Source: Pseudomonas sp. NFR16 (GTDB lineage Bacteria; Pseudomonadota; Gammaproteobacteria; Pseudomonadales; Pseudomonadaceae). From it: a DNA stretch of 64,000 nt. The notes under the pieces are model-generated. The model was given only the letters and a program-made list of their open reading frames with translations. It was not told where the DNA came from and ran no database searches. Within the stretch, counting starts at the first letter, position 1; the number at the start of each line of letters is the position of its first letter. This document shows, in pieces, positions 56,810 to 64,000 of the stretch. The position numbers and the translations under genes are program-made. Where the stretch lies: positions 434,001 through 498,000 of the forward strand of contig NZ_FNYJ01000001.1 of assembly GCF_900108875.1 (NCBI RefSeq), given 5' to 3'.

Positions 56810-57829
56810 ATGTTGATTTCGGTTCAAGCCCTGCGGGCACTCGCCGCGTGGGCCGTTGTGTGTCACCACTTCATGCAGATTTTTTTCGACTTCCATCCAA
56901 GCGGCCCGATCGGCCGTTTTTTTACTGAAAAAGGCGCTGTCGGCGTCGACATTTTCTTCGTCATCAGCGGTCTGGTCATCTACCTGTCGACGGTCGACAA
57001 GGACATTCCGGCCAGCCGCTTCATGCTCCATCGCCTGATCCGGATCGTCCCCGCGTACTGGCTTTACACGGTGGTCATGGGGTTGTTGGTGGTGGTGGCG
57101 CATCCGCTGCTGCCTCATCAGGTCGTCGACTGGCAGAGCTTCATCCTCTCGCTGCTGTTCATTCCTTCGGAAAACCCGGGCGGTTACGGCCTGTATCCCA
57201 CGTTGAATGTCGGCTGGACGTTGAATTACGAGATGTTGTTCTACGTGCTGTTTTCCACGGTGTTCCTGTTCCAGCAGCGTCTGCGCCCGCTGATCATCGC
57301 GGCTGCGCTGTTCGCAGTGACCGACGTGCTGGGTCGCTCGGGGCTGATCAGTCGTTTCTATGCCAACGATATCGTTTATGAATTCCTGTTGGGCATCGGC
57401 ATCGGGGTAATCTACCGCCGTGGCTGGATCACCGAGCGCCTCTGGCTGCCACTGCTGGCGATTGGCGGCGCATTGCTGTCGATCAAACAGCTGCCGCCGG
57501 ACCTGCGCATCGTTAACTGGGGCTTGCCCAGCGCGGTGATCGTGGTGGCCTGTATTTCGCTGGAGCCGTACTTGCGCGGCAGTCGCCTTTTGAAAATCAT
57601 GGGCGACTGCTCATATTCGGTGTATCTGCTCCATGTGCTGGTGCTTTACGGCGGCTGGCTGGCCAGCGAGCGCTATGGTTTCGATCCCTATACGGTGTTC
57701 GCCGTTTGTGTGCCGGTGATCGCACTGGGCTCATGGCTGAGTTACGAGTGGATCGAAAAAGGTTTGTACCGCCGGATGAAAGCCTGGCTGGACGGCAGGA
57801 GAGGAGTGAAGGAAGCGGCGCTTCCCTGA
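56810..57829 (+). CDS. Acyltransferase 3 (OafA/NodX-type) membrane protein
   Basis: 339-residue integral membrane O-acyltransferase with about ten membrane segments. The family start is [20 protein letters not shown], where the last His is catalytic; [31 protein letters not shown] and [16 protein letters not shown] are further signature blocks. It adds acetyl or other acyl groups to extracellular sugars such as O-antigen or exopolysaccharide. AAGAGG before the ATG at 56810 sets the start 33 codons inside the open frame. Acceptor unknown; no polysaccharide genes are adjacent. Confidence 0.9.
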   Translation: MLISVQALRALAAWAVVCHHFMQIFFDFHPSGPIGRFFTEKGAVGVDIFFVISGLVIYLSTVDKDIPASRFMLHRLIRIVPAYWLYTVVMGLLVVVAHPLLPHQVVDWQSFILSLLFIPSENPGGYGLYPTLNVGWTLNYEMLFYVLFSTVFLFQQRLRPLIIAAALFAVTDVLGRSGLISRFYANDIVYEFLLGIGIGVIYRRGWITERLWLPLLAIGGALLSIKQLPPDLRIVNWGLPSAVIVVACISLEPYLRGSRLLKIMGDCSYSVYLLHVLVLYGGWLASERYGFDPYTVFAVCVPVIALGSWLSYEWIEKGLYRRMKAWLDGRRGVKEAALP

Positions 57830-57911
57830 TCTTTACCTGACCAGAATAGTAGGGCTTTGTCAGGCGCCGTCGATTGGCGTAAACTCCGCCCCACGTCTGC
57901 GAGGAATTTTC

Positions 57912-58505
57912 ATGACCGCTATTACGATTACCGATGCCGCCCACGATTACCTGGCCGATCTGCTGCAAAAGCAGAACACGCCGGGCATCGGCATCCGCGT
58001 GTTTATTACCCAGCCTGGCACCCAATACGCTGAAACCTGCATTGCTTACTGCAAGCCTGGCGAAGAGAAACCGGAAGACAAGGCCATCGGCCTCAAGAGC
58101 TTCACGGCCTGGATTGACTCGTTCAGCGAGGCCTTTCTGGACGATGCCGTGGTCGATTATGCCACCGACCGCATGGGCGGTCAGCTGACCATCAAGGCGC
58201 CGAACGCCAAAGTGCCAATGGTCAATGCCGACAGCCCGATCAACGAGCGCATCAACTATTACCTGCAGACCGAAATCAATCCGGGTCTGGCCAGTCATGG
58301 CGGGCAAGTGACGCTGATCGATGTCGTTGAAGAAGACGACGCCAACATTGCCGTGCTGCAATTCGGTGGTGGGTGCCAGGGCTGCGGCCAGGCCGACGTC
58401 ACCCTCAAGGAAGGCATCGAGCGCACCTTGCTGGAGCGGATTCCCGAGCTTGCCGGCGTGCGTGATGTGACTGACCACACCCAGAAAGAAAACGCTTACT
58501 ACTAA
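57912..58505 (+). CDS. nfuA: Iron-sulfur biogenesis/repair protein NfuA
   Basis: 197-residue carrier that receives [4Fe-4S] clusters and delivers them to target enzymes, particularly under oxidative stress. The N-terminal part is a degenerate A-type domain ([22 protein letters not shown]). The C-terminal Nfu domain has the cluster-binding CQGCGQ (Cys155 and Cys158). GAGGA six bases before the ATG supports the start. Single gene ended by a strong terminator. Confidence 0.95.
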   Translation: MTAITITDAAHDYLADLLQKQNTPGIGIRVFITQPGTQYAETCIAYCKPGEEKPEDKAIGLKSFTAWIDSFSEAFLDDAVVDYATDRMGGQLTIKAPNAKVPMVNADSPINERINYYLQTEINPGLASHGGQVTLIDVVEEDDANIAVLQFGGGCQGCGQADVTLKEGIERTLLERIPELAGVRDVTDHTQKENAYY

Positions 58506-58521
58506 GCGGTTTTTCTCCTTC

Positions 58522-58550
58522 AAAAAGCCCCGACTGGTTCGGGGCTTTTT
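58522..58550. terminator. Bidirectional terminator between nfuA and cobM
   Basis: AAAAAGCCCC and GGGGCTTTTT form a perfect 10-bp stem with a nine-base loop, flanked by A and T runs so it works on both strands. It follows nfuA by 16 bp. The leftward cobM transcript, whose stop is 200 bp away, would also end here. Confidence 0.92.
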
Positions 58551-58750
58551 GCTGGGTACAGATTCCCTGCAGGCGCTTGGCTTGTCTCTGGGCCGCCTCC
58601 GCGCGAGCTGCCGGTACCGGCAGCAAGCGCTGTGATGAAACCTGTCAGGTCGAGACAGTCGGTTCGATGCTGTTGCGCAGCACATCGTCGGCAAGCCAGG
58701 CGTCTACGAATTCCTTCCAGCATCAAAAACGGATCGGACCTCGATCCAGG

Positions 58751-59497
58751 TCACGGCCGGAACACGTGGGCGTGCCCGGCGCGGTACAGCGACGACTCGC
58801 TGAACACGTCGTTACCCAGCACACGGCCCACCAGGATCAGCGCGGTGCGGCGAAAACCTTTGGCGTTCACCTTGTCTTCGATGTCACTCAGCGTCCCGCA
58901 CACCCAGTCCTGGTCCGGCCAGCTGGCGCGATGGACCACGGCGATCGGGCAGTCTGCTCCGTAATGCGGTGTCAGCTCGGCAACGATCTTGCCAAGATTG
59001 CTGATGCCCAGGTGAATCGCCATCGTCGCCCGGTGCTGCGCCAGTTCGCCGAGCGACTCGCCCTGCGGCATGGCGGTCTTGTCCGCGTAACGCGTCAGGA
59101 TGACGCTCTGGGAGATGTCCGGCAGGGTCAGTTCAGTGCCCAGCAGCGCTGCGCATGCCGCCGTGGCAGTGACGCCGGGAATGATCTCGAACGGGATGCC
59201 CAGGGCTTTGAGGCAGCGAATCTGCTCGCCGATGGCGCCATACAGACTGGGGTCGCCGGAGTGCACGCGGGCGACGTCCTGCCCGTTTGCATGAGCGGAT
59301 TTCATCAAGGCGATGATCTGGTCCAGGTGCAATTCGGCACTGTTGGACACTTGCACCGCCTGATGGCCTTCCAGCACAGCCGCTGGTACCAGCGATCCGG
59401 CGTAGATGATCACAGGGCAATTGCGGATCAGGCGCTGGCCCTTGACGGTGATCAGGTCAGGATCGCCGGGGCCGGCGCCGATGAAATAAACGGTCAT
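58751..59497 (-). CDS. cobM: Precorrin-4 C11-methyltransferase
   Basis: 248-residue tetrapyrrole methyltransferase of the aerobic B12 route, which methylates precorrin-4 at C11 to give precorrin-5. The N-terminal signature is VYFIGAGPGDPDLITVKG, the SAM region VARVHSGDPSLYGAIGEQ and the CobM-type GVTATAACAALLGTELTLPD follows. Last gene of the riboswitch-led leftward unit, 27 bp after cobE; ends before the shared terminator. Confidence 0.94.
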   Translation of the reverse strand: MTVYFIGAGPGDPDLITVKGQRLIRNCPVIIYAGSLVPAAVLEGHQAVQVSNSAELHLDQIIALMKSAHANGQDVARVHSGDPSLYGAIGEQIRCLKALGIPFEIIPGVTATAACAALLGTELTLPDISQSVILTRYADKTAMPQGESLGELAQHRATMAIHLGISNLGKIVAELTPHYGADCPIAVVHRASWPDQDWVCGTLSDIEDKVNAKGFRRTALILVGRVLGNDVFSESSLYRAGHAHVFRP

Positions 59498-59524
59498 GGA
59501 ATCTCCAGAGATGCGCGCCGGTCG

Positions 59525-59944
59525 CTACGCAGCGATGCCGGTGGCCAGTGCGAAGGTGGCGCAAGAGCTCTTGCGGCGCTCGATCAGAAGGCTGGACGAG
59601 CCGTTCGACAGTCGGGACACCATCACCAGTGCCGCGCTTTCCGCCACGCCGTGACAACCCGTGTGCGCGAACGCTGTGGCTGAGCGATGGCTCAGCTGCG
59701 ATTCAACGATTTTCAGTTCGTCGGCGCTGAAGAACATCAGTGGCAGGCGCATATGTTCGGCCAGTTCCAGCAATCCCGCCTCGTTCGATTTGCTGTCGAT
59801 GGAAGCGAGGGCGCTGATGTCGCGAACGCTGAGGCCGTGTTCCAGCAGGCACACTTCGATCAGACCCTGCAGCACCGATGCCGGACAGCCGCGCTGGCAG
59901 CCCAGGCCGATCACAAGGATCGGCCGGTTGCCGGCGTCACTCAT
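59525..59944 (-). CDS. cobE: Cobalamin biosynthesis protein CobE
   Basis: 139-residue protein equal to the C-terminal domain of CbiG. Family marks are LVIGLGCQRGCPASVLQGLI, SIDSKSNEAGLLELA and GCHGVAESAALV. CobE is required in the aerobic pathway around the ring-contraction/methylation steps; its exact reaction is not settled. The start overlaps the end of cbtA by four bases (ATGA), and cobM follows. Confidence 0.9.
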   Translation of the reverse strand: MSDAGNRPILVIGLGCQRGCPASVLQGLIEVCLLEHGLSVRDISALASIDSKSNEAGLLELAEHMRLPLMFFSADELKIVESQLSHRSATAFAHTGCHGVAESAALVMVSRLSNGSSSLLIERRKSSCATFALATGIAA

Positions 59945-60660
59945 GCCGCGTGATTCAGACCGGACTGCGTCGACGCTGCTTCGTGCCGACGGAACAGCCA
60001 GGCGCTGACTACGCCCATGCCGACCCAGAACAACGCATTGGTGACCAGCGAGGCCACTTTGAACTGGGCTTCGAGGGCTTCGGGCGCCAATGCCGCATGC
60101 ACTTCAGGCTGCGGCGCGCCGACGACATGGGGCACCACCAGAATGGCGATGCCCAGGGCTTTCAATAGCCAACTGCGGGCGAACACGATGAGCGACAGTC
60201 CGGCAGCGGTCGAGGCGGTGGTGCCGACCCACCAGATCTGCCGCTGCGTGAGATCGGCGGCCGCGGTGCCCGGCAATTCCGGTGGCAGGCCGAGGGTCGG
60301 CGCGAGGACGAACACGGCGAAACCCGCCAAACCCCACAGCACGCCCTGGCGAGCGCTGTTCGGGCTGCGCAAGGTGTAAAGCGCGGCCAGCATCAGCGAG
60401 AAGCCCACGGCGACCACCAGATTACCGCCGGTGGTGGACAACACCCGCTGCCAGCCATCTTCAGGTTCCCAGGCCTCTTCGTCATGAACATGCCCGGCGA
60501 TGGCGCCGTCGGCATGCTCGTGCATCTCGGCGGCCGGGGCTTTTTCGTAGGTTTCAGCCTGCAGTATCAGCGGCGCAACCCAGAAACTCTGCAGCAGGGT
60601 CAGCAGCAGGGCCGCAAGCAGGCCCGTGAAACCAGCCGTGTGAGCGATACGCTTGAACAT
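59941..60660 (-). CDS. cbtA: CbtA, proposed cobalt transporter subunit
   Basis: 239-residue inner-membrane protein with about five helices. The first helix is followed by a His/Glu/Asp-rich periplasmic-looking loop (MHEHADGAIAGHVHDEEAWEPEDGW) fit to bind metal. Later segments include RQIWWVGTTASTAAGLSLI and VPHVVGAPQPEVH, characteristic of CbtA. The CbtAB pair was proposed to import cobalt from its constant link with B12 riboswitches. The open frame runs to 60945, but the ATG at 60660 begins the known pattern MFKRIAHTAGF and leaves room for cbtB, 11 bp upstream. Confidence 0.92.
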   Translation of the reverse strand: MFKRIAHTAGFTGLLAALLLTLLQSFWVAPLILQAETYEKAPAAEMHEHADGAIAGHVHDEEAWEPEDGWQRVLSTTGGNLVVAVGFSLMLAALYTLRSPNSARQGVLWGLAGFAVFVLAPTLGLPPELPGTAAADLTQRQIWWVGTTASTAAGLSLIVFARSWLLKALGIAILVVPHVVGAPQPEVHAALAPEALEAQFKVASLVTNALFWVGMGVVSAWLFRRHEAASTQSGLNHAA

Positions 60661-60671
60661 GGCGGCAGGTC

Positions 60672-60863
60672 TCAGTGGCAAGGAAATGCGGAGCTGTGGC
60701 GGGTGTCGTGCGCAGCATTGTGCACAGCATCGATGTGCGAGAACCCTGCGAAGTACACCAGGAAGGCGCCCAGAATCATGGCGCTGACGGCGGCGGTCAG
60801 GCGTTGGGTCTGAGTCTGGGTGCTGACGTTGCTGGATGTCTGGCTGGCAGTGCTGATCGACAT
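60672..60863 (-). CDS. cbtB: CbtB, proposed cobalt transporter subunit
   Basis: 63-residue small membrane protein with one helix (about 24-42) and a C-terminal metal-binding tail HIDAVHNAAHDTRHSSAFPCH that defines the family. It acts with CbtA. GAGGGA six bases before the ATG at 60863 sets the start, 17 codons inside the open frame. First gene of the unit behind the leftward cobalamin riboswitch. Confidence 0.92.
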   Translation of the reverse strand: MSISTASQTSSNVSTQTQTQRLTAAVSAMILGAFLVYFAGFSHIDAVHNAAHDTRHSSAFPCH

Positions 60864-60979
60864 GGCGCTTCCCTCTGAAGTGGTCAGCGACGGGGAAGCG
60901 CAAGGGCGCACCACTGACGGGCGTCAGTCGTGAACGCAACTGCACCCGCCCACCGCGGGTTTGTCATATGTCATTGACG

Positions 60980-61175
60980 GGCCGGTCTCCGGGCTTGCGA
61001 GGGGCGGGCCTTTCGACCTGTCTGCAAGAATCGCCTTCCCATATCGCTGACGACACAGTGGATCTGACTCTTCACTCGCTTACCGTTGCGGGGGCAGCGC
61101 CGGACTTGCACAGCATTGATCTGCGCGCACCGGTTTCCCGTTTCACCCTGTGAAGGGCACCCGTAACAAGGTGTG
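60980..61175 (-). promoter_or_regulatory. Cobalamin riboswitch controlling cbtB-cbtA-cobE-cobM
   Basis: Read leftward, the conserved elements appear in order: GGGAAACCGGTG, the GCTGCCCCCGCAACGGTAAG core, CCACTG, GGGAAGGCG and the B12-box end GCAAGCCCGGAGACCGGCC. It lies about 115 bp before the cbtB start. Downstream, an inverted repeat ACTGACGGGCGTCAGT (60913-60928) may be part of the expression platform. Cobalamin binding is expected to switch the unit off. Confidence 0.93.
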
Positions 61176-61277
61176 TAGGAGACCACGGAGGCGAAGTCCC
61201 GTCAATTGCAGCGTTCGCCACCGTCGTTAACGCCGTCCTACGGGGAGCGTGGACCAAAGGGGGGCTGGACCAACGCT

Positions 61278-61335
61278 TTCCCGGCTGAAGCCTGTCCTAC
61301 GGTGTGGGCCGAATGCAGGACCGGTTTCAGCCGGG
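61278..61335. repeat. REP doublet between two riboswitches
   Basis: TTCCCGGCTGAAGCCTGTCC and the inverted GCAGGACCGGTTTCAGCCGG, same family as at 14.2 kb but with a few changes. It lies in the ~230-bp space between two divergent cobalamin riboswitches. Confidence 0.75.
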
Positions 61336-61405
61336 TAGGTGTCTCCTCGGACAAGGCACACGTTTGTTCGTTGACCTTGCCCCAGTCACTGCGTAGCCTT
61401 GCGCA

Positions 61406-61603
61406 CTCGAGGTTCACCGTTTCGCCGCCTTGGCGGTCCGGTGCTAAGAAGGGAATGCGGTCAATGCCGCAGCTGCCCCCGCAACTGTAAACGGTCATGT
61501 TCATTGCACAGCCACTGCGCGAGCGGGAAGGCGCGATGAATGCCGGTCGCCTGACGAAAGCGCCAGTCGATCCGCCGCCGTAAGCCAGGAGACCTGCCTC
61601 GAG
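61406..61603 (+). promoter_or_regulatory. Cobalamin riboswitch controlling cobW-cobN
   Basis: In order: GGTGCTAAGAAGGGAATGCGG, the GCAGCTGCCCCCGCAACTGT core, AGCCACTGCGCG, GCGGGAAGGCG and GTAAGCCAGGAGACCTGCC. The outer P1 helix is visible as CTCGAGG (61406-61412) pairing with CCTCGAG (61597-61603). It is followed by a 143-base leader before cobW, in which no U-tract terminator was seen, so control of translation is likely. Confidence 0.94.
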
Positions 61604-61746
61604 TCGGGCCCTCCTTATATCAGCGCCCAGGAATTCTCACTACAACCGGGCGGGGTGATCCGGTGGCGAAACGAGTCGCGGGCCGGCCCCTGTCCGGAAC
61701 GCGCAGCGCTCGTCCTGTCTGCCCGCCGCAAGCCTGAGGGCATCCC

Positions 61747-62826
61747 ATGAAAACACTGGCCAAACTTCCCGTCACCATCGTCACCGGCTTTCTCGGCTCG
61801 GGCAAAACCACGCTGCTGCGTCACATGCTCGATAACGCCGAGGGGCGCCGCATTGCCGTGATCGTCAACGAATTCGGCGAGCTGGGAATCGACGGCGAAA
61901 TCCTCAAGCAATGCACCATCGGCTGCACCGAAGAAGAAGCCAATGGCCGCGTCTACGAACTGGCCAACGGTTGCCTGTGCTGCACGGTGCAGGAGGAATT
62001 TTTCCCGGTGATGCAGGAGTTGGTCGCCCGACGCGGCGATCTGGACCACATCCTCATCGAGACTTCCGGTTTGGCGCTGCCCAAGCCGCTCGTTCAGGCC
62101 TTTCAGTGGCCGGAAATCCGCAACGCCTGCACCGTCGACGCCGTGATCACCGTGGTCGACAGCCCAGCGGTCGCCGCGGGCACGTTCGCCGCGTTCCCGG
62201 ATCAGGTCGATGCTCAGCGCAAACTCGACCCTAATCTGGATCATGAATCGCCGCTGCACGAGTTGTTTGCCGATCAGCTGGCGAGTGCCGATCTGGTCAT
62301 TCTCAACAAGACCGACATGATCGCCGCCGAAGCGCTGGCCGCCGTGCGCGCGGAAGTCGCTGAAGAATTGCCGCCGGCGGTTAAGGTCATTGAAGCGAGC
62401 AAGGGCCAGTTGCCGATCAGCGTGTTGCTGGGACTGGGCGCCGAGTCAGAATTGCACATCGACGGCCGCAAGACCCACCACGATCACCATGAAGGCGACG
62501 ACCACGACGATCATGATCACGATGCCTTCGACTCGATCTCGATTTCGCTGCCTCAGGCGGACGAAGCGTTGTTGCTCGATGCCCTGACCCAGGCAGTGGT
62601 GCAGCACGGCATTCTGCGGGTCAAGGGCTTCGCGGCCATTCCCGGCAAACCGATGCGCCTGCTGGTGCAAGGCGTCGGTACGCGTTTCGACAAGCATTTC
62701 GACCGTGCCTGGAAAGCCGATGAGCAGCGTCTGACGCACTTGGTGCTGATCGGCCAGGACCTGGACGCCAATGTGCTCGAAGCGCAACTGCGCGCGGCCG
62801 TCACCCCGTCCGGGATCAAAGGCTAA
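61747..62826 (+). CDS. cobW: CobW, G3E GTPase of cobalamin synthesis
   Basis: 359-residue metal-chaperone-like GTPase. Walker A is TGFLGSGKTTLLRHML; the CxCC metal motif is in GCLCCTVQEEF; Walker B region ILIETSGLALPKP; base recognition NKTD. A His/Asp-rich stretch, HHDHHEGDDHDDHDHD (about residues 240-256), can bind several metal ions. It is thought to load cobalt for the CobNST chelatase. GAGGG six bases before the ATG supports the start. cobN begins two bases after its stop. Confidence 0.94.
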   Translation: MKTLAKLPVTIVTGFLGSGKTTLLRHMLDNAEGRRIAVIVNEFGELGIDGEILKQCTIGCTEEEANGRVYELANGCLCCTVQEEFFPVMQELVARRGDLDHILIETSGLALPKPLVQAFQWPEIRNACTVDAVITVVDSPAVAAGTFAAFPDQVDAQRKLDPNLDHESPLHELFADQLASADLVILNKTDMIAAEALAAVRAEVAEELPPAVKVIEASKGQLPISVLLGLGAESELHIDGRKTHHDHHEGDDHDDHDHDAFDSISISLPQADEALLLDALTQAVVQHGILRVKGFAAIPGKPMRLLVQGVGTRFDKHFDRAWKADEQRLTHLVLIGQDLDANVLEAQLRAAVTPSGIKG

Positions 62827-62828
62827 GC

Positions 62829-64000
62829 ATGCACCTGCTGCGCACTCAGCCCGGCGGCTTTGTCCCCGACGACAGCATCGCTGACCTGGGGCAGACCCCC
62901 GCCGAACTGGTGATTCTCTGCAGCGGCGATTCACACCTGGCGTTGCTGGCGCAAACCGCGCAGCAACTGCCTGACGATTACCCGAGTCTGCGCCTGGCCA
63001 ATCCGATGCAGGTGCAGAATCACGCCTCGGTCGACCTTTATGTCGATCAGGTGCTGCGCCATGCCAAGGTCATCCTGATTTCCCTGCACGGCGGCATCGG
63101 CTACTGGCGCTACGGCGTGGAGCGGCTGGTCGAACTGGCGCAGCGCGGCGTCAGGCTGATCCTGGTGCCGGGCGATGACCGACCCGACCCGGAGCTCAGC
63201 GACTTGAGCACCGAGTCTGCACAGGACCGCGACCGGCTTTGGCATTACCTGCGGCAGGGCGGCAAGCACAACGCTTTGCAGTTGTTCAATTACCTCGCCA
63301 GCCGATGGCTGGATCGGCCTTACGCCTGGAGCGAGCCCCAGGCGTTGCCGCGCACGGCGGTTTATCACCCGCGCCATGGCCACGGAACAATCGCCGACTG
63401 GCGGGCTGACTGGCGCGACGATCAGCCGGTGGCGGCGGTGTTGTTTTACCGCTCGCACCTGCAGGCGGCCAACACCGGGTTCATCGATGTGTTTTGCCAG
63501 CGTCTGCAGGCCCAGGGGCTCAACCCGCTGCCGGTCGCCGTCGCCAGCCTCAAGGAGCCTGCTTGCCTTGAGGCGGTCCAGGACTGGCTGGATGAAGCGG
63601 ACTGTGAAGTTATCCTCAACACCACCGGATTCGCGCAATCCAGTCCGGAAGCGCCGCACCTGCGGCCTTTCAGGCGCAACATTCCGGTGATCCAGGCGAT
63701 CTGCGCGCAAGACAACCAGCCTGCCTGGGAGGCCAGCGAGCAGGGTCTGGGTGCACGGGATCTGGCGATGCATATCGCGTTGCCGGAGCTGGACGGGCGC
63801 ATCATCAGCCGGCCGATCAGCTTCAAGGACCTGGCCTGGCACAGCGAGCGCAGCCAGTCAGACGTGGTCTGCTACCGGTCCCATCCCGAGCGGATGGATT
63901 TCGTCGCTGAACTGGCGCGGCGCTGGGTGCTGCTGGCACGAACCGCCAACGGCGACAAGCGTGTGGCGTTGATTCTGGCGAATTACCCAACCCGCGATGG
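62829..64000 (+). CDS. cobN: Cobaltochelatase large subunit CobN, 5' part
   Basis: The frame opens at the ATG MHLLRTQPGGFVPDD two bases after cobW and is still open at the window edge after 390 codons; a full CobN has about 1250 residues. CobN with CobS and CobT inserts cobalt into hydrogenobyrinic acid diamide using ATP. The N-terminal segments HGGIGYWRYGVERL, GGKHNALQLFNYLASRWL, VAAVLFYRSHLQAANTGFIDVFC and ILNTTGFA are characteristic. Two-base spacing to cobW indicates coupling. Confidence 0.94.
   Translation, partial: MHLLRTQPGGFVPDDSIADLGQTPAELVILCSGDSHLALLAQTAQQLPDDYPSLRLANPMQVQNHASVDLYVDQVLRHAKVILISLHGGIGYWRYGVERLVELAQRGVRLILVPGDDRPDPELSDLSTESAQDRDRLWHYLRQGGKHNALQLFNYLASRWLDRPYAWSEPQALPRTAVYHPRHGHGTIADWRADWRDDQPVAAVLFYRSHLQAANTGFIDVFCQRLQAQGLNPLPVAVASLKEPACLEAVQDWLDEADCEVILNTTGFAQSSPEAPHLRPFRRNIPVIQAICAQDNQPAWEASEQGLGARDLAMHIALPELDGRIISRPISFKDLAWHSERSQSDVVCYRSHPERMDFVAELARRWVLLARTANGDKRVALILANYPTRD

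Overview
The window is a high-GC Gram-negative chromosome segment, best explained as a Pseudomonas of the fluorescens/syringae lineage. Three things point there: the mannitol cluster mtlR-EFGKDYZ, the block crotonase-nudC-TSUP...sohB...DUF934-cysI...metH-cti...nfuA (an order I remember from pseudomonads), and the aerobic cobalamin genes under B12 riboswitches with Pseudomonas-type REP sequences in the gaps. I saw no tRNA, rRNA, insertion sequence, prophage or CRISPR. The only small mobile-type elements are REP/REPIN hairpins of at least three sequence families.

Layout. 0-3 kb: the 3' end of rlmL and a membrane CHASE-PAS-GGDEF diguanylate cyclase. 3-8.3 kb (minus): a periplasmic molybdenum aldehyde oxidoreductase operon (paoABC-like) and a zinc alcohol dehydrogenase. 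8.5-14.1 kb (plus): a GAF-GAF-GGDEF-EAL protein, an HxlR regulator, an exported MetX-fold alpha/beta hydrolase, and an unrecognised Ala/Ser-rich protein with a strong ribosome-binding site and its own terminator. 14.2-14.75 kb: three tandem copies of a ~220-bp unit, each carrying a REPIN. 14.8-24.4 kb (minus): the complete mannitol/polyol uptake and catabolism operon with its AraC-type activator.

24.5-36.8 kb is a dense signalling island. A response regulator/glycosyltransferase pair runs left. A large CHASE3-GAF-kinase with three receivers is followed rightward by orphan CheR, receiver-less CheB, a receiver-kinase and a lone receiver. Convergent to these, a KaiC-like double ATPase is translationally coupled to a pseudo-receiver-PAS-kinase-receiver protein. 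There is no MCP, CheA or CheW, so the methylation target of CheR/CheB is unknown. This island is my main candidate for an under-described system.

37-50 kb is mostly housekeeping: crotonase, nudC, TSUP permease, Gfo/Idh/MocA oxidoreductase, an SDR/phosphotransferase/SCP2/histidine-phosphatase cluster that looks acyl-CoA or lipid related, sohB, DUF934-cysI sulfite reductase, a 38-residue membrane protein, a frameshifted periplasmic binding protein gene and a DUF2970 protein. 50-58.5 kb: metH and cti diverge from a short region holding a perfect MetR-type site, followed by an acyltransferase and nfuA. 58.7-64 kb: cobalamin genes in two divergent units (cbtB-cbtA-cobE-cobM leftward; cobW-cobN rightward, cobN cut by the window edge), each led by its own cobalamin riboswitch.

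Starts were moved from the longest open frame to the best ribosome-binding site where the sequence supported it; these choices are noted. Family assignments rest on recognisable motifs read by eye, not on searches.
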